From NCBI GenBank assembly GCA_023399215.1, contig JAEWQJ010000031.1, positions 67,383 through 131,382 of the forward strand: a stretch of DNA of 64,000 bases. Reading direction: 5' to 3'. Made by a program: the position numbers and the translations under genes. This DNA is from Methanobacteriota archaeon (GTDB taxonomy: Archaea > Halobacteriota > Methanosarcinia > Methanosarcinales > Methanosarcinaceae). Shown here in pieces: positions 44,111 to 54,092 of this stretch (positions are counted from its first letter, which is position 1; the number at the start of each line of letters is the position of its first letter). The notes below the pieces were generated by a model. The model saw nothing but the letters and a program-made list of their open reading frames with translations. It had not been told where the DNA came from and ran no database searches.

Positions 44111-44320
44111 TTAATTAATTCCTAACTTAACAAGAATCCAGTAGGCTAGAAACCCAAAAAGAAAAAATCCAATAAGTGATATTGTTATTAACGGATAGTC
44201 ATGTACTCCATTTTTAGTTACGGCTTCTCCAATTTTTTGAGTTACAACTTGAGCAAGTACGATCATAGCAATAACCGTAAAAACTGGAATTAAAATCTTT
44301 AATATCTGTTTTCTTTCCAT
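44111..44320 (-). CDS. small two-TM membrane protein
   Basis: The 69-residue product has two hydrophobic helices (LKILIPVFTVIAMIVLAQVV and ITISLIGFFLFGFLAYWILV) joined by a short charged loop. GGTGAT before the ATG is a good ribosome site. It is encoded just downstream of the hydrophobic Gly/Ala-rich protein and separated from it by a strong terminator hairpin. An immunity-like or accessory role to that protein is only a guess from layout. Confidence 0.6.
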   Translation of the reverse strand: MERKQILKILIPVFTVIAMIVLAQVVTQKIGEAVTKNGVHDYPLITISLIGFFLFGFLAYWILVKLGIN

Positions 44321-44332
44321 GTTATCACCAAA

Positions 44333-44360
44333 TAAAAAAAGGCTGATTTTTTAATCAGCC
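44333..44360 (-). terminator. stem-loop with U-tract
   Basis: GGCTGATT and AATCAGCC pair around a TTTT loop. On the minus strand the stem is followed by seven T residues. It ends the transcript of the gene at 44370-44771. Confidence 0.8.
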
Positions 44361-44369
44361 GATACTCAA

Positions 44370-44771
44370 TTAAATTGTATACCGATGACTGCCAATCTTC
44401 ATGTAAACATGACCTGTTAGTGCTGTAGCTATGTTCGCGTAAGGTATTCTTACATCTAAGCTGCCATTTGAATTCGACTCATACCAGATTTGTACTCCTA
44501 AAGTGACTATTGCACCCAGTGCTATTGAAACAGCAGGTAATACAAATAGACCTAATCCAGCAGCTAATGCTCCAGCCATAACTGAACTTCCATTTGCAAG
44601 AAGTCCTGCATCTTTTGGAGAGAAGTAGATGTGCAGTCCACCTGTTGTGGTAACACCATACGTTTCAATATAACTTCCATTCACAAAACATGTCTTATAC
44701 GCAGAGATTGTTGCTGCAACTGCTGCACTATCATTGAGACTTGTAGCAGATACGAGTTTTTTGGTTACCAA
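44370..44771 (-). CDS. Gly/Ala-rich hydrophobic protein, unknown
   Basis: The 133-residue product has a central hydrophobic Gly/Ala stretch (GSSVMAGALAAGLGLFVLPAVSIALGAIVTLGVQIW) split by small residues. A soluble N-terminal part precedes it and DVRIPYANIATALTGHVYMK ends it. The TTG used is weak: the frame is open 21 codons further up without a canonical start. A separate frame begins MKRILTKYILLL just upstream and could be a signal peptide joined by a frameshift near 44788. It could be a secreted peptide precursor or envelope protein. No family was recognised. Confidence 0.45.
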   Translation of the reverse strand: MVTKKLVSATSLNDSAAVAATISAYKTCFVNGSYIETYGVTTTGGLHIYFSPKDAGLLANGSSVMAGALAAGLGLFVLPAVSIALGAIVTLGVQIWYESNSNGSLDVRIPYANIATALTGHVYMKIGSHRYTI

Positions 44772-45205
44772 TTCATTCGGATCTACAACAACAAAATATA
44801 TTTTGTTAGAATTCTTTTCATCTTTTTTCTCTTATTTTGCCCCAGGAGACAGAACAGGCAAGCTTAAATATAAGCAAAGCTAACACGATTACTACCTCTT
44901 AGGGCATGTTTTATGGAGTTTGGGTTACCTGGAAAGTACTTTTGAACTCCATAAACTACTTTTAGTTAACCATCTTATAAATTTTATGTGCAAACTCTAT
45001 AACATATGCGATTTTCATGCTTACTTCGTATCTGCAATTATTTTTTGATCTTTGATAATTGGAGGATTCGGTCACAAGTATTTTATTTGAGCACATGCCT
45101 TGACTCATATTCAAATAGATATATAAAAAGAGAAACCATAAAACTGTACAATTTTTAAGTCGATATTACAGCTTTCAGCTTCCCTTTCATCCCTTTCTTT
45201 ACCAA
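44772..45205. other. intergenic region
   Basis: Includes the possible signal-peptide frame for the upstream gene (44780-44825) and AT-rich DNA with inverted half-sites TTTATGGAGTT / AACTCCATAAA near 44909-44955. This 11-base inverted pair could be an operator or stem. No other gene seen. Confidence 0.4.
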
Positions 45206-47650
45206 TCAGGAGCGGCCCTTTTTGAATGATCTCATAACTGAGCGCGGACGAGTCATTTGTCTGTGGATAAGAGTAGAAGTGAAACTTCTTTTTTCTTTCT
45301 TTTCCCTAATTATTTCTTTAGTTTCCCGGGTTTCTTCCTTCACACAGCGCATCCAGAAAATGCCTTTCTCATCGACCTCGATTCCGTGGATCTCATGCCC
45401 AAAACCCGGAAATCTCTGGCTGAATTCCTGAAGGTTCAGCAAAAACTTGATGTGCGGCCTTTCCTTATTTCCAAGGCATTCTCCTGGCATCAGAATTGGT
45501 ATTCCTGGAGGATAAGGCACCAGTAGATGTCCGGAAACCCGGTTTTCTACTTCTTCGACTTTGAGTTTTTCTGTTTTCCCACGGACGAGTTTCTGGTAGG
45601 TTTCGGCAGAAGAGAGCACGGTTTCCGGGATAGTATCACAGGCTTCATTCAGCAGGCCAGGAAGATCAAGTCTTCTCATTTCTTCGTGCATTGTCTGGCA
45701 GAGGTCTTTGAGAGTCATGGGTTTATCGCCGTTCAGACTATAGCTTTCCGGGTATTCGGCGACCAGATCAGGAAGGACTTCAGAGACCGCCGCTCCACTG
45801 TCATAGAGACGCTTAAACTCGATCAGGGCTTCAAGAAGAGTACCCCATTTGCCTTTACTTGACCCTACTGAGAAGAGTACGAGCACAGTGTAGTCCCCTG
45901 TCCTTGCAATCTCAATCCGGCGTGAGTCCAGAAAGCGTGTCAGGATAGCTCCTGGGATTCCCCAATCCGAAATTTGACCCTCTGGACTGATACCCGGACA
46001 TATAATTGTCACTTTGGTCGGATCGAGCATACAATAATCCTCATCGATGCAATCATCTTTGAATCCGTGCCATCTGTCCCCTGGTTTTAACATCCAGCAA
46101 GAGGACTCATTTGCAAGGAGCTCATCAGGTGCATCCACAAAGTTAAACTGTTCTCCTGTTCTCGGATCTGAGACATTCTCGGGTTGATAACAGGAGAAAA
46201 ACCAGCTATTATGTCCGCTTTCTGCCGCAAGTTTTCTGGCTACCGAGGCAATTGCTTTACGCAAGCCTATGGCGTCCAGAACAGTCTCCTGCATCATTGT
46301 TGGGCCTGCAGGTTCGTCCATCATTGAAGTGGCCACATCAATAGAAGCAATCATAGGATAGAAAGGTGAAGTGGTTCCGTGCATCATGAATGCCTCATTG
46401 AACTGATCAAACTCCAGAGGCGCTCTTTTCGGATTGACCCTGAGGTGAATCATCGAGGCCATCGAAAAAGCAGGTAGCATCTTATGAGTTGACTGTACAG
46501 CAAAGAGTGTAGGCAGATTATCATTCTCGGGAACACCCATCGAAAAGCGGCCTCTATAGAGAGGGTGGAATTTGGCATAGGCGTACCAGGCCTCGTCGAA
46601 GTGAATCCTGGGAACACTCTTGCCAAGTAGTTCAACTACGCGGTCTACATCATAGCAGAACCCGTCATACGTACAGTTGGTCACAACAGCATAAGAAGGG
46701 TCGCTGGATACTGCATCAGTAGTCAGTGGGCTGTCTTTGATCAGGTTTCTTATATATTCGGGCTTGAAACAACCTGGAGGTATGAGCCCTATCATGCCAT
46801 AACCGTTGCGTGTGGGTTTCAGGTAAACTGCTCTTGCTCCACTAATGGTCAGCCCATGGTTGAGAGACTTGTGGCAATTTCGATCCACAACTACCATTTC
46901 TCCTGCACCTATGGCTCCCTGGCAGACGATCCTGTTCGATGTAGAGGAACCCCCGAGCACATAGAAAGTGTATTCCGCTCCGAAGATACGCGCTGCATTA
47001 CATTCGGACTCATATGGAGGGCCTATGTGTTCAAGCCAGTCACCCAGTTCCACAGTTGAGATGCCGATATCGGCACGCATAATATTCTCTCCGAAGAACT
47101 TATGAAATTCCATTCCTACAGGATGTTTTAGATAAGCTACACCTCCCATATGTCCAGGTGCGTCCCAGCTGTAAGCTGCATCTTCGGTGAAATTCTTTAA
47201 CTCGCGGAAGTATGGTGGAAGAAGGTTTTCATAGTAGCGGCGGACCGCGAAATCCATCCTGCCTGCAATGAAAGCTGCTGTGTCCTGGTACATGTAGACG
47301 TACTCATGTACTTCTCTGATCACTTCGGTGGGCAGGTCACCTACAAGTGTTTTTTCCGCAATCAGAAAGATGGGAAGATTTTTGTTTCTGGCACGGATTG
47401 ATTTTATAATGTCCTCTGCTGCATGCTCACTAAAGTGAGATCCCCCTGGAAGGTCCCAGTCCAGAAAGACACATCCAAATCCCGGGTCTGAAACGACAAG
47501 AGACAAACCGTCTTCAGGGGTTGTGGTCATTGTTGTCTCATAGCCCAGTTCATGAATTGCTTCCATAAGGCGTTTCATTGCTTGGTCGGAAACGGATCTA
47601 TCCCCGTATTTTTCACTGGCAATGATTAAAACAGGAAGTTTGCGTGACAT
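45206..47650 (-). CDS. Orn/Lys/Arg decarboxylase (inducible, wing-domain type)
   Basis: An 814-residue PLP enzyme of the bacterial biodegradative class. It has an N-terminal response-regulator-like wing (VLIIASEKYGDRS, VFLDWDLPGG), a PLP fold with DAPGHMGG, VLGGSSTSNRIV, IHFDEAWYAYAKFHP and the Schiff-base Lys in QSTHKMLPAFS, and a C-terminal domain ending HEIHGIEVDEKG. Such enzymes make agmatine, cadaverine or putrescine and consume protons. The product choice cannot be fixed from motifs; arginine is favoured by the overall look. It follows gadB and pepD on the same strand. It looks like a bacterial acquisition. Confidence 0.85.
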   Translation of the reverse strand: MSRKLPVLIIASEKYGDRSVSDQAMKRLMEAIHELGYETTMTTTPEDGLSLVVSDPGFGCVFLDWDLPGGSHFSEHAAEDIIKSIRARNKNLPIFLIAEKTLVGDLPTEVIREVHEYVYMYQDTAAFIAGRMDFAVRRYYENLLPPYFRELKNFTEDAAYSWDAPGHMGGVAYLKHPVGMEFHKFFGENIMRADIGISTVELGDWLEHIGPPYESECNAARIFGAEYTFYVLGGSSTSNRIVCQGAIGAGEMVVVDRNCHKSLNHGLTISGARAVYLKPTRNGYGMIGLIPPGCFKPEYIRNLIKDSPLTTDAVSSDPSYAVVTNCTYDGFCYDVDRVVELLGKSVPRIHFDEAWYAYAKFHPLYRGRFSMGVPENDNLPTLFAVQSTHKMLPAFSMASMIHLRVNPKRAPLEFDQFNEAFMMHGTTSPFYPMIASIDVATSMMDEPAGPTMMQETVLDAIGLRKAIASVARKLAAESGHNSWFFSCYQPENVSDPRTGEQFNFVDAPDELLANESSCWMLKPGDRWHGFKDDCIDEDYCMLDPTKVTIICPGISPEGQISDWGIPGAILTRFLDSRRIEIARTGDYTVLVLFSVGSSKGKWGTLLEALIEFKRLYDSGAAVSEVLPDLVAEYPESYSLNGDKPMTLKDLCQTMHEEMRRLDLPGLLNEACDTIPETVLSSAETYQKLVRGKTEKLKVEEVENRVSGHLLVPYPPGIPILMPGECLGNKERPHIKFLLNLQEFSQRFPGFGHEIHGIEVDEKGIFWMRCVKEETRETKEIIREKKEKRSFTSTLIHRQMTRPRSVMRSFKKGRS

Positions 47651-47744
47651 ATTAATGGCACCTCTCTACTTCTAATTTTCAGGTCTGTAATCAAATTCGG
47701 AGGTCATCTTTTTCTAAAAAATAAGTTTGCTGAGGTGCAAATTT

Positions 47745-49151
47745 TCAGCAAATATGGACCATACCATCATCAGGTGGGCAGGGTTTTTTTGTTTCGGATT
47801 TACTACCATTTTCAAAAAACTGACATGCATTTTCGATATCGTTTACAAGAATTGCTGCCATGTCCAGAGTGAAATTTTCTCTTACGACGATGCGCATTAT
47901 CTCGATATCCGCCGCATTTTCTGGAAGACAGTAGGCGGGAAGTATCCAGCCCTTCTCCCTCAGCTTATACGAGAGCTGCTGCAGGGAATAACCAGTTTCC
48001 TCTTTTTGCTTGAAAACAATTATAGGAAGCCTTTCTCCTTTGTTCAGCATTTCGAAACGGCCCAGTCTGTCAATCCTCTCGGCAAGGTCCTGGGAAACCT
48101 CAAGGATATTCTTCATTATTCCGATATAACCAGCTCTTCCGAATCTTAAAATATTGTAATATTGGGCCACAACCATCGCACTGCCTCCTGAAAAGTTCAG
48201 GGTGTACGAATCTTCCATTTCTCCGAGGTAATTCACATGGAAAATCAGGTCTTCGGGAAGGTCGCTTTCGTCACGGAAAATAAGCCAGCCAAGGCCCGGA
48301 TAAGTCAATCCGTATTTATGTCCTGAAACGTTTATCGATTTTACTCTTTCCAGTCTGAAGTCCCACTTAAAATCAGGTTCGGTAAATGGCAATATGAAGC
48401 CGCCACTTGCAGCATCTATGTGGATGGGTATGTCCCAGCCTTTTTCTTTCTTGTATCCCAAAAGCAAATCATTAATATCCTTTACAGGATCGATTTCTCC
48501 TGTAAAAGTTGTTCCCAAAACACAACCAACACAGATTGTGTTCTCATCAATCTGCTCTGAGACAGCATCTGCCGTAATTGTACGTCTGTCTCTGTCTATA
48601 GGAATTTTTCGAGCTTCAACGTCAAAGTATTTGGCAAACTTATCCCAGCAAACGTGAGCGTCGTTTCCAAAAATTATGTTTGGTTTGCCTGTGCCCCGTT
48701 CTGAGTTTTTCCAGCTCCATTTGTGAGCCAGCAAACCCAGCATTATAGCTTCTGAAGAGCCAGCTGTTGCCGTACCCATGAATTCGGTATGATGCCCATT
48801 AAAAAGGCGCCCAAGCATATTCACAATATTCCTGTGAATAACTTTGTCAGTTTGAGGATATTCGAAAATATCTATGATATTTTTATTGATGTTTTCCATG
48901 ACAAGCTTGTCTGCTTCCGGTTCCATCCATGTGTTGACAAAACTTGCCAGGTTCAGGAAGGGATTGCCGTCGAGGCTCTGTTCATCATGTACAAGTTGAT
49001 AAGCAGCTCTTGGACTCATTCCTTCTTCAGGGAACTCATACTTGGGAACTCCCTTTTCTTCGATCTTTTGGATATATCTAGCGCTGTATGCGCCAACACG
49101 ATACTTTTTAGACTCATCTAAAGTTTCCAGATTTACTTTCTTCGAAATCAT
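47745..49151 (-). CDS. gadB: glutamate decarboxylase
   Basis: The 468-residue PLP enzyme converts glutamate to GABA and CO2, consuming a proton. Motifs are GTATAGSSEAIMLGLLAHKW, HIDAASGGFILPFTEPD and the PLP Lys in NVSGHKYGLTYPG, plus the SPRAAYQLVHDEQSLDGNPFLNLASF N-terminal block typical of bacterial GadB. The C-terminal end ...DDGMVHIC resembles the pH-sensing tail of E. coli GadB only loosely. It is a likely operon with pepD upstream and the Orn/Lys/Arg decarboxylase downstream. No GABA antiporter is visible here. Confidence 0.92.
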   Translation of the reverse strand: MISKKVNLETLDESKKYRVGAYSARYIQKIEEKGVPKYEFPEEGMSPRAAYQLVHDEQSLDGNPFLNLASFVNTWMEPEADKLVMENINKNIIDIFEYPQTDKVIHRNIVNMLGRLFNGHHTEFMGTATAGSSEAIMLGLLAHKWSWKNSERGTGKPNIIFGNDAHVCWDKFAKYFDVEARKIPIDRDRRTITADAVSEQIDENTICVGCVLGTTFTGEIDPVKDINDLLLGYKKEKGWDIPIHIDAASGGFILPFTEPDFKWDFRLERVKSINVSGHKYGLTYPGLGWLIFRDESDLPEDLIFHVNYLGEMEDSYTLNFSGGSAMVVAQYYNILRFGRAGYIGIMKNILEVSQDLAERIDRLGRFEMLNKGERLPIIVFKQKEETGYSLQQLSYKLREKGWILPAYCLPENAADIEIMRIVVRENFTLDMAAILVNDIENACQFFENGSKSETKKPCPPDDGMVHIC

Positions 49152-49263
49152 AACTTCAACCCCTAAACATTTGTAAAATACTCTGCTTTTTCCAGCTTAC
49201 TTTGAAAAATAAAGAAAAAATAAGAAACAATTGGATGCAGAGTTTATGCTTCCAATTAACGCG

Positions 49264-50880
49264 TTATGTACTTTTCTTAAAGAGTTCCTGGATAAGAGTG
49301 CTTACTGCTTTGTAGAAGGTTTTCACGGTGTCCGCCTTAAGACGTTCGCCTCCGGTATGAGGGTTCACTATAGTAGGCCCTATGGAAATGCAGTCTATCG
49401 AGTCGCCGTATTTTTCTACAATATAGCAACATTCAAGGCCTGCATGGATTACGGTTGCTTTGGTCTCATCACCATATAGTTCCTTATACACATCTTCTGT
49501 TTTATCAACCAGGTCAGATTCGTCTTTTGGTTGCCAAATAGGAGAAGCTTTTTCTGCATTTACTTGATAATTGAAGATTTTACCGATGATTTCTTGAATT
49601 TGGACAAGCTCACCCAATGAATTTTCGTCTGAGCTGCGGTTCAAGGATTTAATTACTATTTTGTCTTCCTTTAGTCCAAATGAATTAACAGCTGCCAGGT
49701 TGCTTGATGTCTCCACAACATCAGTGATTTTTGGAATCATGCGGATGATGCCGTGTGGTATCTGCCGAAGTAAGCAAAGAAGTTCATCTGTCGATGCTTT
49801 ATCAAGAGATTTCTGGAATGAAATCACATCTTCAGAACTTACCTCTTCAACACTACATTCAAAATTCTTCTCCTCAGGAAACTGTCTCTTTAAAGCGGCA
49901 ATATATGCCTTAAAATCGTTTTTAAAATTGTCTTTCTCGCTTCTTGGAATAGCTATTCTCGCGACAACCCAGGTCGGAATTTTGTTTACGACTGGATTTT
50001 TCTTTTCTATTTCGTCCTTTTTCAATGAGTTCAATGAAATCAGGCGCAGGTCATAGCCTGCGATGCATTTGCCTGCTGTGCCATCAAGGCATGTAAGTCG
50101 TTTGTTAAGCCGGATAAGAGTCTCGGTAATAACTTTAATGGCATTAAGTCTCCCTTTGTTGATATCAACACCGGAATGCCCCCCGAGAAGCCCTGAGATC
50201 GACAATTCCAGGGTAACAAAATCAGTTGTAACAGCTTCTAAGATAACGTTCCCTTCGAACTGAACATCCTGCCCTGCTGCACTGCCGTAAATAATTATAT
50301 TTGCATCTTCTGCATCGAGATTTATGTACTTTCTACCGATCAAGAGATTTTTGTCAAAACCTGCAGCTCCACCCATATCGGTTTCTTCCTGAACAGTAAA
50401 TAAGCACTCAATTGGGTAGTCTTTGAGGTTTTCATCTTCCAGAAGGGCAAGTATAGTGGCTACTCCAATTCCATCATCTGCACCCAGGGTGGTACCTTTT
50501 TCTGGATTATCAATACTGTCAGTATCTCCTGCTTTTATCCATTTTGCACTTTCGTTATCAAGATAACCAAAGACATGTAAGGGGAATTTGATGGTTCTGT
50601 CAGGGTAACATACCATATCCGTGTGAGCCTGTAAAGTGATATAAGGATCACTGGCATAATCCCCTGAGCCCTTTCTACGAAGGACAATTACTCTTTCTCC
50701 GGGATCTTTAGCTCCTGAGTCGTAATGAATGACTTCTACACCTTCTATCTTTTCGGCACACTCTATAACATACTCACGAACCTGGTTCTCCTCACCAGAT
50801 GGGTGATATTTTGTTGTTAGTTTCATAAAATGGTCATGCACTGCCTTTGGCTCAAAAGAGTCATCTAATATTTCTGACAT
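49264..50880 (-). CDS. pepD: M20 aminoacyl-histidine dipeptidase (PepD-like)
   Basis: The 538-residue metallopeptidase has the M20 dinuclear-zinc residues in LQAHTDMVC, TTLGADDGIGVA (bridging Asp) and FTVQEETDMGGAAGF (general base Glu), the GGHSGVDINKGRLNAI lid domain, and HAGLECCYI near the C-terminus. Typical of bacterial PepD cytosolic nonspecific dipeptidase. It may feed amino acids to the two decarboxylases in the cluster. The region upstream is non-coding for 1.6 kb, so its promoter lies there. Confidence 0.9.
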   Translation of the reverse strand: MSEILDDSFEPKAVHDHFMKLTTKYHPSGEENQVREYVIECAEKIEGVEVIHYDSGAKDPGERVIVLRRKGSGDYASDPYITLQAHTDMVCYPDRTIKFPLHVFGYLDNESAKWIKAGDTDSIDNPEKGTTLGADDGIGVATILALLEDENLKDYPIECLFTVQEETDMGGAAGFDKNLLIGRKYINLDAEDANIIIYGSAAGQDVQFEGNVILEAVTTDFVTLELSISGLLGGHSGVDINKGRLNAIKVITETLIRLNKRLTCLDGTAGKCIAGYDLRLISLNSLKKDEIEKKNPVVNKIPTWVVARIAIPRSEKDNFKNDFKAYIAALKRQFPEEKNFECSVEEVSSEDVISFQKSLDKASTDELLCLLRQIPHGIIRMIPKITDVVETSSNLAAVNSFGLKEDKIVIKSLNRSSDENSLGELVQIQEIIGKIFNYQVNAEKASPIWQPKDESDLVDKTEDVYKELYGDETKATVIHAGLECCYIVEKYGDSIDCISIGPTIVNPHTGGERLKADTVKTFYKAVSTLIQELFKKST

Positions 50881-51651
50881 GTACGTCTTACTCCTGAATA
50901 TTTATCGCATAAGCTCTTTCGCTGTACTGATCATTCAGAAGTACATCTCAAAGAAACCAGCATTTGCTCTTCTTTAATCTGGACAGAACTACAGTCCAGA
51001 ATTTTTACAAAGTTGTTTATGGATAATGATTCCCCTGACATGTTATCCAATTGAACAAACAGCATTTTCTTAGTTTATTTTCGAGAGCATCTTCAATAAC
51101 TACCGTTTTTATTTCAATATATTTTTGTAATTTTTTAATAAGAATTTCGGAGGGATTATTTGAGAATACTCGCACGTTTGGAGCCCAAAATAAAGTAAAC
51201 CTAAATTTATTTGAAAGTGCAGGTTTTAGATCTTTTTAACGTTTTGCCGGATGATTTACGCTCAACCGTGTAAGTATTATTAAAAACGTATGACCGAGTA
51301 TAAAATACTTTCCACTTTTTATAAATCATTAATAACTTTACTCTTAAAAGAGCAATTTAGTAAAGGAGTTCAATCAAAAAAGCTTTAATTAGATTTTAGA
51401 GGGTTTTAAATTCTGGTTTCAGTTCAAGTATATAGTGTAGAATATGAGATGATCAATCACGGAAAAATGTAATATGACATAGTTTCAAATAAATATTCAT
51501 AATCAGATAATTATAGATTTATATGCGAAAAAACATAAAAAATGCGTCATTAAAAAGAATACTTTAATTTAAATACTCTATCAAATAGAAACAATGTGTA
51601 GAGAATATATTCCGTGGCTTGCAGACGGGTAAAACACCTTAAATTTGATTT

Positions 51652-51748
51652 CTTGATTCCTTATTCAACAACCTGCCCCTTGATTTCTTATTAGTTATTC
51701 AGCACCCTGCCTCTTGATTTCTTATTAGTTGTTCAGCACCCTGCTCCC
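51652..51748. repeat. about 34-bp tandem repeat, three units
   Basis: Units of TTGATTTCTTATTAGTTRTT with CAGCACCCTGCYYC, the first unit more diverged. Flanking words GCAGACGGGTAAAAC and GTTTTACTTCGCAGAC form a loose inverted pair around the array. Confidence 0.75.
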
Positions 51749-51823
51749 TATCTGTTTTACTTCGCAGACAGGGGGCAAAAAGAAATTCTGGTGCTTTCAA
51801 CAATCTAGGAGGCGATTTAGATC

Positions 51824-51879
51824 GTGTCTATTCGGAGAGACACTTAGTTATGCTACTCGTGTCTGTTTGGTAGAGACAC
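51824..51879. repeat. duplicated short hairpin
   Basis: GTGTCT...AGACAC stems with 8- and 9-base loops occur twice, 35 bases apart. Could be paired RNA structures or protein sites. Confidence 0.6.
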
Positions 51880-52228
51880 TTTACTATATTACAAACTAAT
51901 ATTTAATATTTTTGATTTCTTTTTTGCTACTTCATATTACATATAATAATTATTATTTTACGCAAACTGAGAAAACTACTTTCTAAAACTACTCCCAAAT
52001 AATTTTATATAAACTTTTGATAGCCTGCGGTTGGCAGAAGATTGCAGGACTGGAGATTTATTAACCGTAGGCAAGTTTCTGGAAATATTCAAAGATTATA
52101 GGTATGCTCTGCCTATCAAGTTCAGGTCTCCTGTGAAGGCTGTGTGAAAAATACAATGTGAAAAAAGGGATCTTCCTTAATTCAAATCTGGAAAAAGTCC
52201 GGAATATATCGTTGAAATCTATATAAAG

Positions 52229-52297
52229 AAAACAGACTCAGAATCTAAAAGAAAAAACAGACTCAGAATCTAAAAGAAAAAACAGCCTTAGAATCTT
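52229..52297. repeat. 26-bp tandem repeat, nearly three units
   Basis: AAACAGACTCAGAATCTAAA with GAAAA fillers is repeated in tandem, the last unit altered to CAGCCTTAGAATC. Confidence 0.8.
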
Positions 52298-52474
52298 AAA
52301 CGCCAATAGCATTCCCTATCAAAGTTCAGCATGAGCCTATGTCAATATTGTTGATTGATTGAAGTATTTAGTTGAGACTATCCAATAGAAACTGTGTACT
52401 TATGAATAATATTTGAAATTCAGATAAAAAAGTTTTTAAACATTATTTTCTTAGTAGATAAGGGTGTTGTACAA

Positions 52475-52816
52475 TTGACAGATTCTAAAACTAATATTCA
52501 ACGTAGCAAAAATAATTCCAAATTTCTTTCTTTAAATAAAATGACTAGTCTCAAAATTTATATTGTTCTAATATGGTTTACAATTGCGCAAATCTTATTG
52601 ATCATGACTGGGATGACATCTTATGAAGACATTAAGTATTTCTTCTGGATAGAATCAGTCTTAGTGCCATTAATTTTTGTGCTGTATATAAAAGGAGTAC
52701 CAGATCAACTATCCAGAGAACAAGAAAAAGAACAGAAAAAGGCAATCTTTGTGCTCGCCTTTTCTTTCGCATGTATGATAATGGTGATTTTTATGGCTAT
52801 GTTAAAGGGATATTAA
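52475..52816 (+). CDS. small membrane protein, three TM
   Basis: The 113-residue product has a polar N-terminal 25 residues, then hydrophobic segments IYIVLIWFTIAQILLIMTG, FFWIESVLVPLIFVLYI and a third AIFVLAFSFACMIMVIFMAML, separated by a charged REQEKEQKK loop. The start is TTG with GGGTG seven bases before. Function unknown. The neighbouring MBL gene is convergent. Confidence 0.6.
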   Translation: MTDSKTNIQRSKNNSKFLSLNKMTSLKIYIVLIWFTIAQILLIMTGMTSYEDIKYFFWIESVLVPLIFVLYIKGVPDQLSREQEKEQKKAIFVLAFSFACMIMVIFMAMLKGY

Positions 52817-52884
52817 AATTTGTTCAAAGAATAACATTTGTGTACTCAATTCTTCAAATTAAGATGCCTTATTAAGAGATTCTG

Positions 52885-53886
52885 TTAATTTCCATTAAAT
52901 ACATAAGTTGTGCCGACCGTATTGAGCAGGAATTGTTCTGGCATTGCTTCTGCAAACCGGTTTATGGCTTTCCAGCCCGTGCAGTGCATGGGTACGACAT
53001 AGTCGGGCTTTATTCTTCTCATTTCGTCAATTGTTGGCTGAATTATCGGGTCAAAAATCTTGCCTGTCAGATGGAAGCCACCTAGCACCGCATGAACCTT
53101 ATCCGTTCCTGCAAGTTTCTTTGCATATTCAACTGTATTGATAATTCCGGCATGGGCACAGCCACTGATTACCACGAGTCCTTTACCTTTTATTTTTATA
53201 ACAAGCCCCTGATCATCCCGGAATGGGTCAGCAACCCAATTTCCATTAATTTTTGCCTCAGCCCACGGGAAACCTTTCTCAAACGATATTATACGCTCCA
53301 CTTCCCCTGTTGTTTAAATAAGCCCACCTGCAACCGATACAGGCTTTTCGGACTTTATGGGAATGGCTCCTGCAGCTTTCAGGAGACTTTCGTCGAGTAC
53401 AGGCAGTGGGGCAGGGCTTCCAATTGCGGGAATATTGAGACGCCTTTCAAGAAAGGCATCAGGATGAAGAAAAAGTGGGATTTCTTTCTTACCTTTTTCA
53501 TTTAGAAATTTCAGGAGTTTCTCGAGCCCGAGAAAATGATCCGGATGCCCGTGACTAAGAATTATAGCTTCAAGCTCACTGAGGTCAGCTTTCAAAAGCC
53601 TTGCATTATTAAAAAGGCAGGCTGGAGTTATTGCCGCATCCATCAGCAATGTATGTTCCTCAGCCCCGGCAAAAACTTTAATTAAGCATGAAAGCCCGTG
53701 CTCGGCAAGAAGTATGTTAGGGAGAGGTAAAAGCGGTCTTTTGTATATGTCGGTGCTTTCTGTTACCAGCATATCCGTGTAATTATCCACAAGGATTGTT
53801 ACTTCCAGCCGGTCAGCTTCCCGAATGTTTAATTTATCTCGACTATTCAGTTCATTTATATTGTCTGTGTCATTCATATTATACAC
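52885..53886 (-). pseudogene. MBL-fold metallohydrolase interrupted by in-frame TAA
   Basis: Two halves in the same frame are separated only by a TAA at 53314-53316. The N-terminal part (190 codons) has LSHGHPDHFLG (HxHxDH). The C-terminal part continues TTGEVERIISFEKG, ISGCAHAGIINTVEYAKK, LGGFHLTG and MHCTGWKA. Together they match the archaeal MBL family annotated as dihydropterin ribofuranosyl-aminobenzene-phosphate synthase-like. Both halves are well preserved, so the stop is recent or a sequence error. Pyrrolysine readthrough uses TAG, not TAA, and does not explain it. Confidence 0.8.
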
Positions 53887-54092
53887 TCAGTAACTTTGTT
53901 TTTCTGACCGTTTTTGTAATAATACAGGATTTATGTAGGTGTAGAGATGGAAATTTATAAATTTTTCAGAAATGAATATTGAGGGTATCAATCTATTTCA
54001 AGCAATTCAATATTTTGGTTTCCTCAATTCTCCTGTTCAATAACTTGTTTGTACTATATCGTACACTTCGCCATATTAGTCGCCATATTAGT

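Larger units (their letters stand above)
50881..52474. other. 1.6-kb non-coding region with several repeats
   Basis: No gene found. It contains a 34-base tandem array, a duplicated small hairpin and a 26-base tandem array (listed separately). The stretch 50881-51600 is AT-rich and probably includes the promoter of the dipeptidase operon. Confidence 0.55.

Noticed and set aside
51051..51239. 62-codon plus-strand frame in the 1.6-kb gap
   Set aside because: No ribosome site or recognisable feature; composition matches the non-coding surroundings.
53314..53316. In-frame stop considered as pyrrolysine readthrough
   Set aside because: The codon is TAA; pyrrolysine is encoded by TAG.
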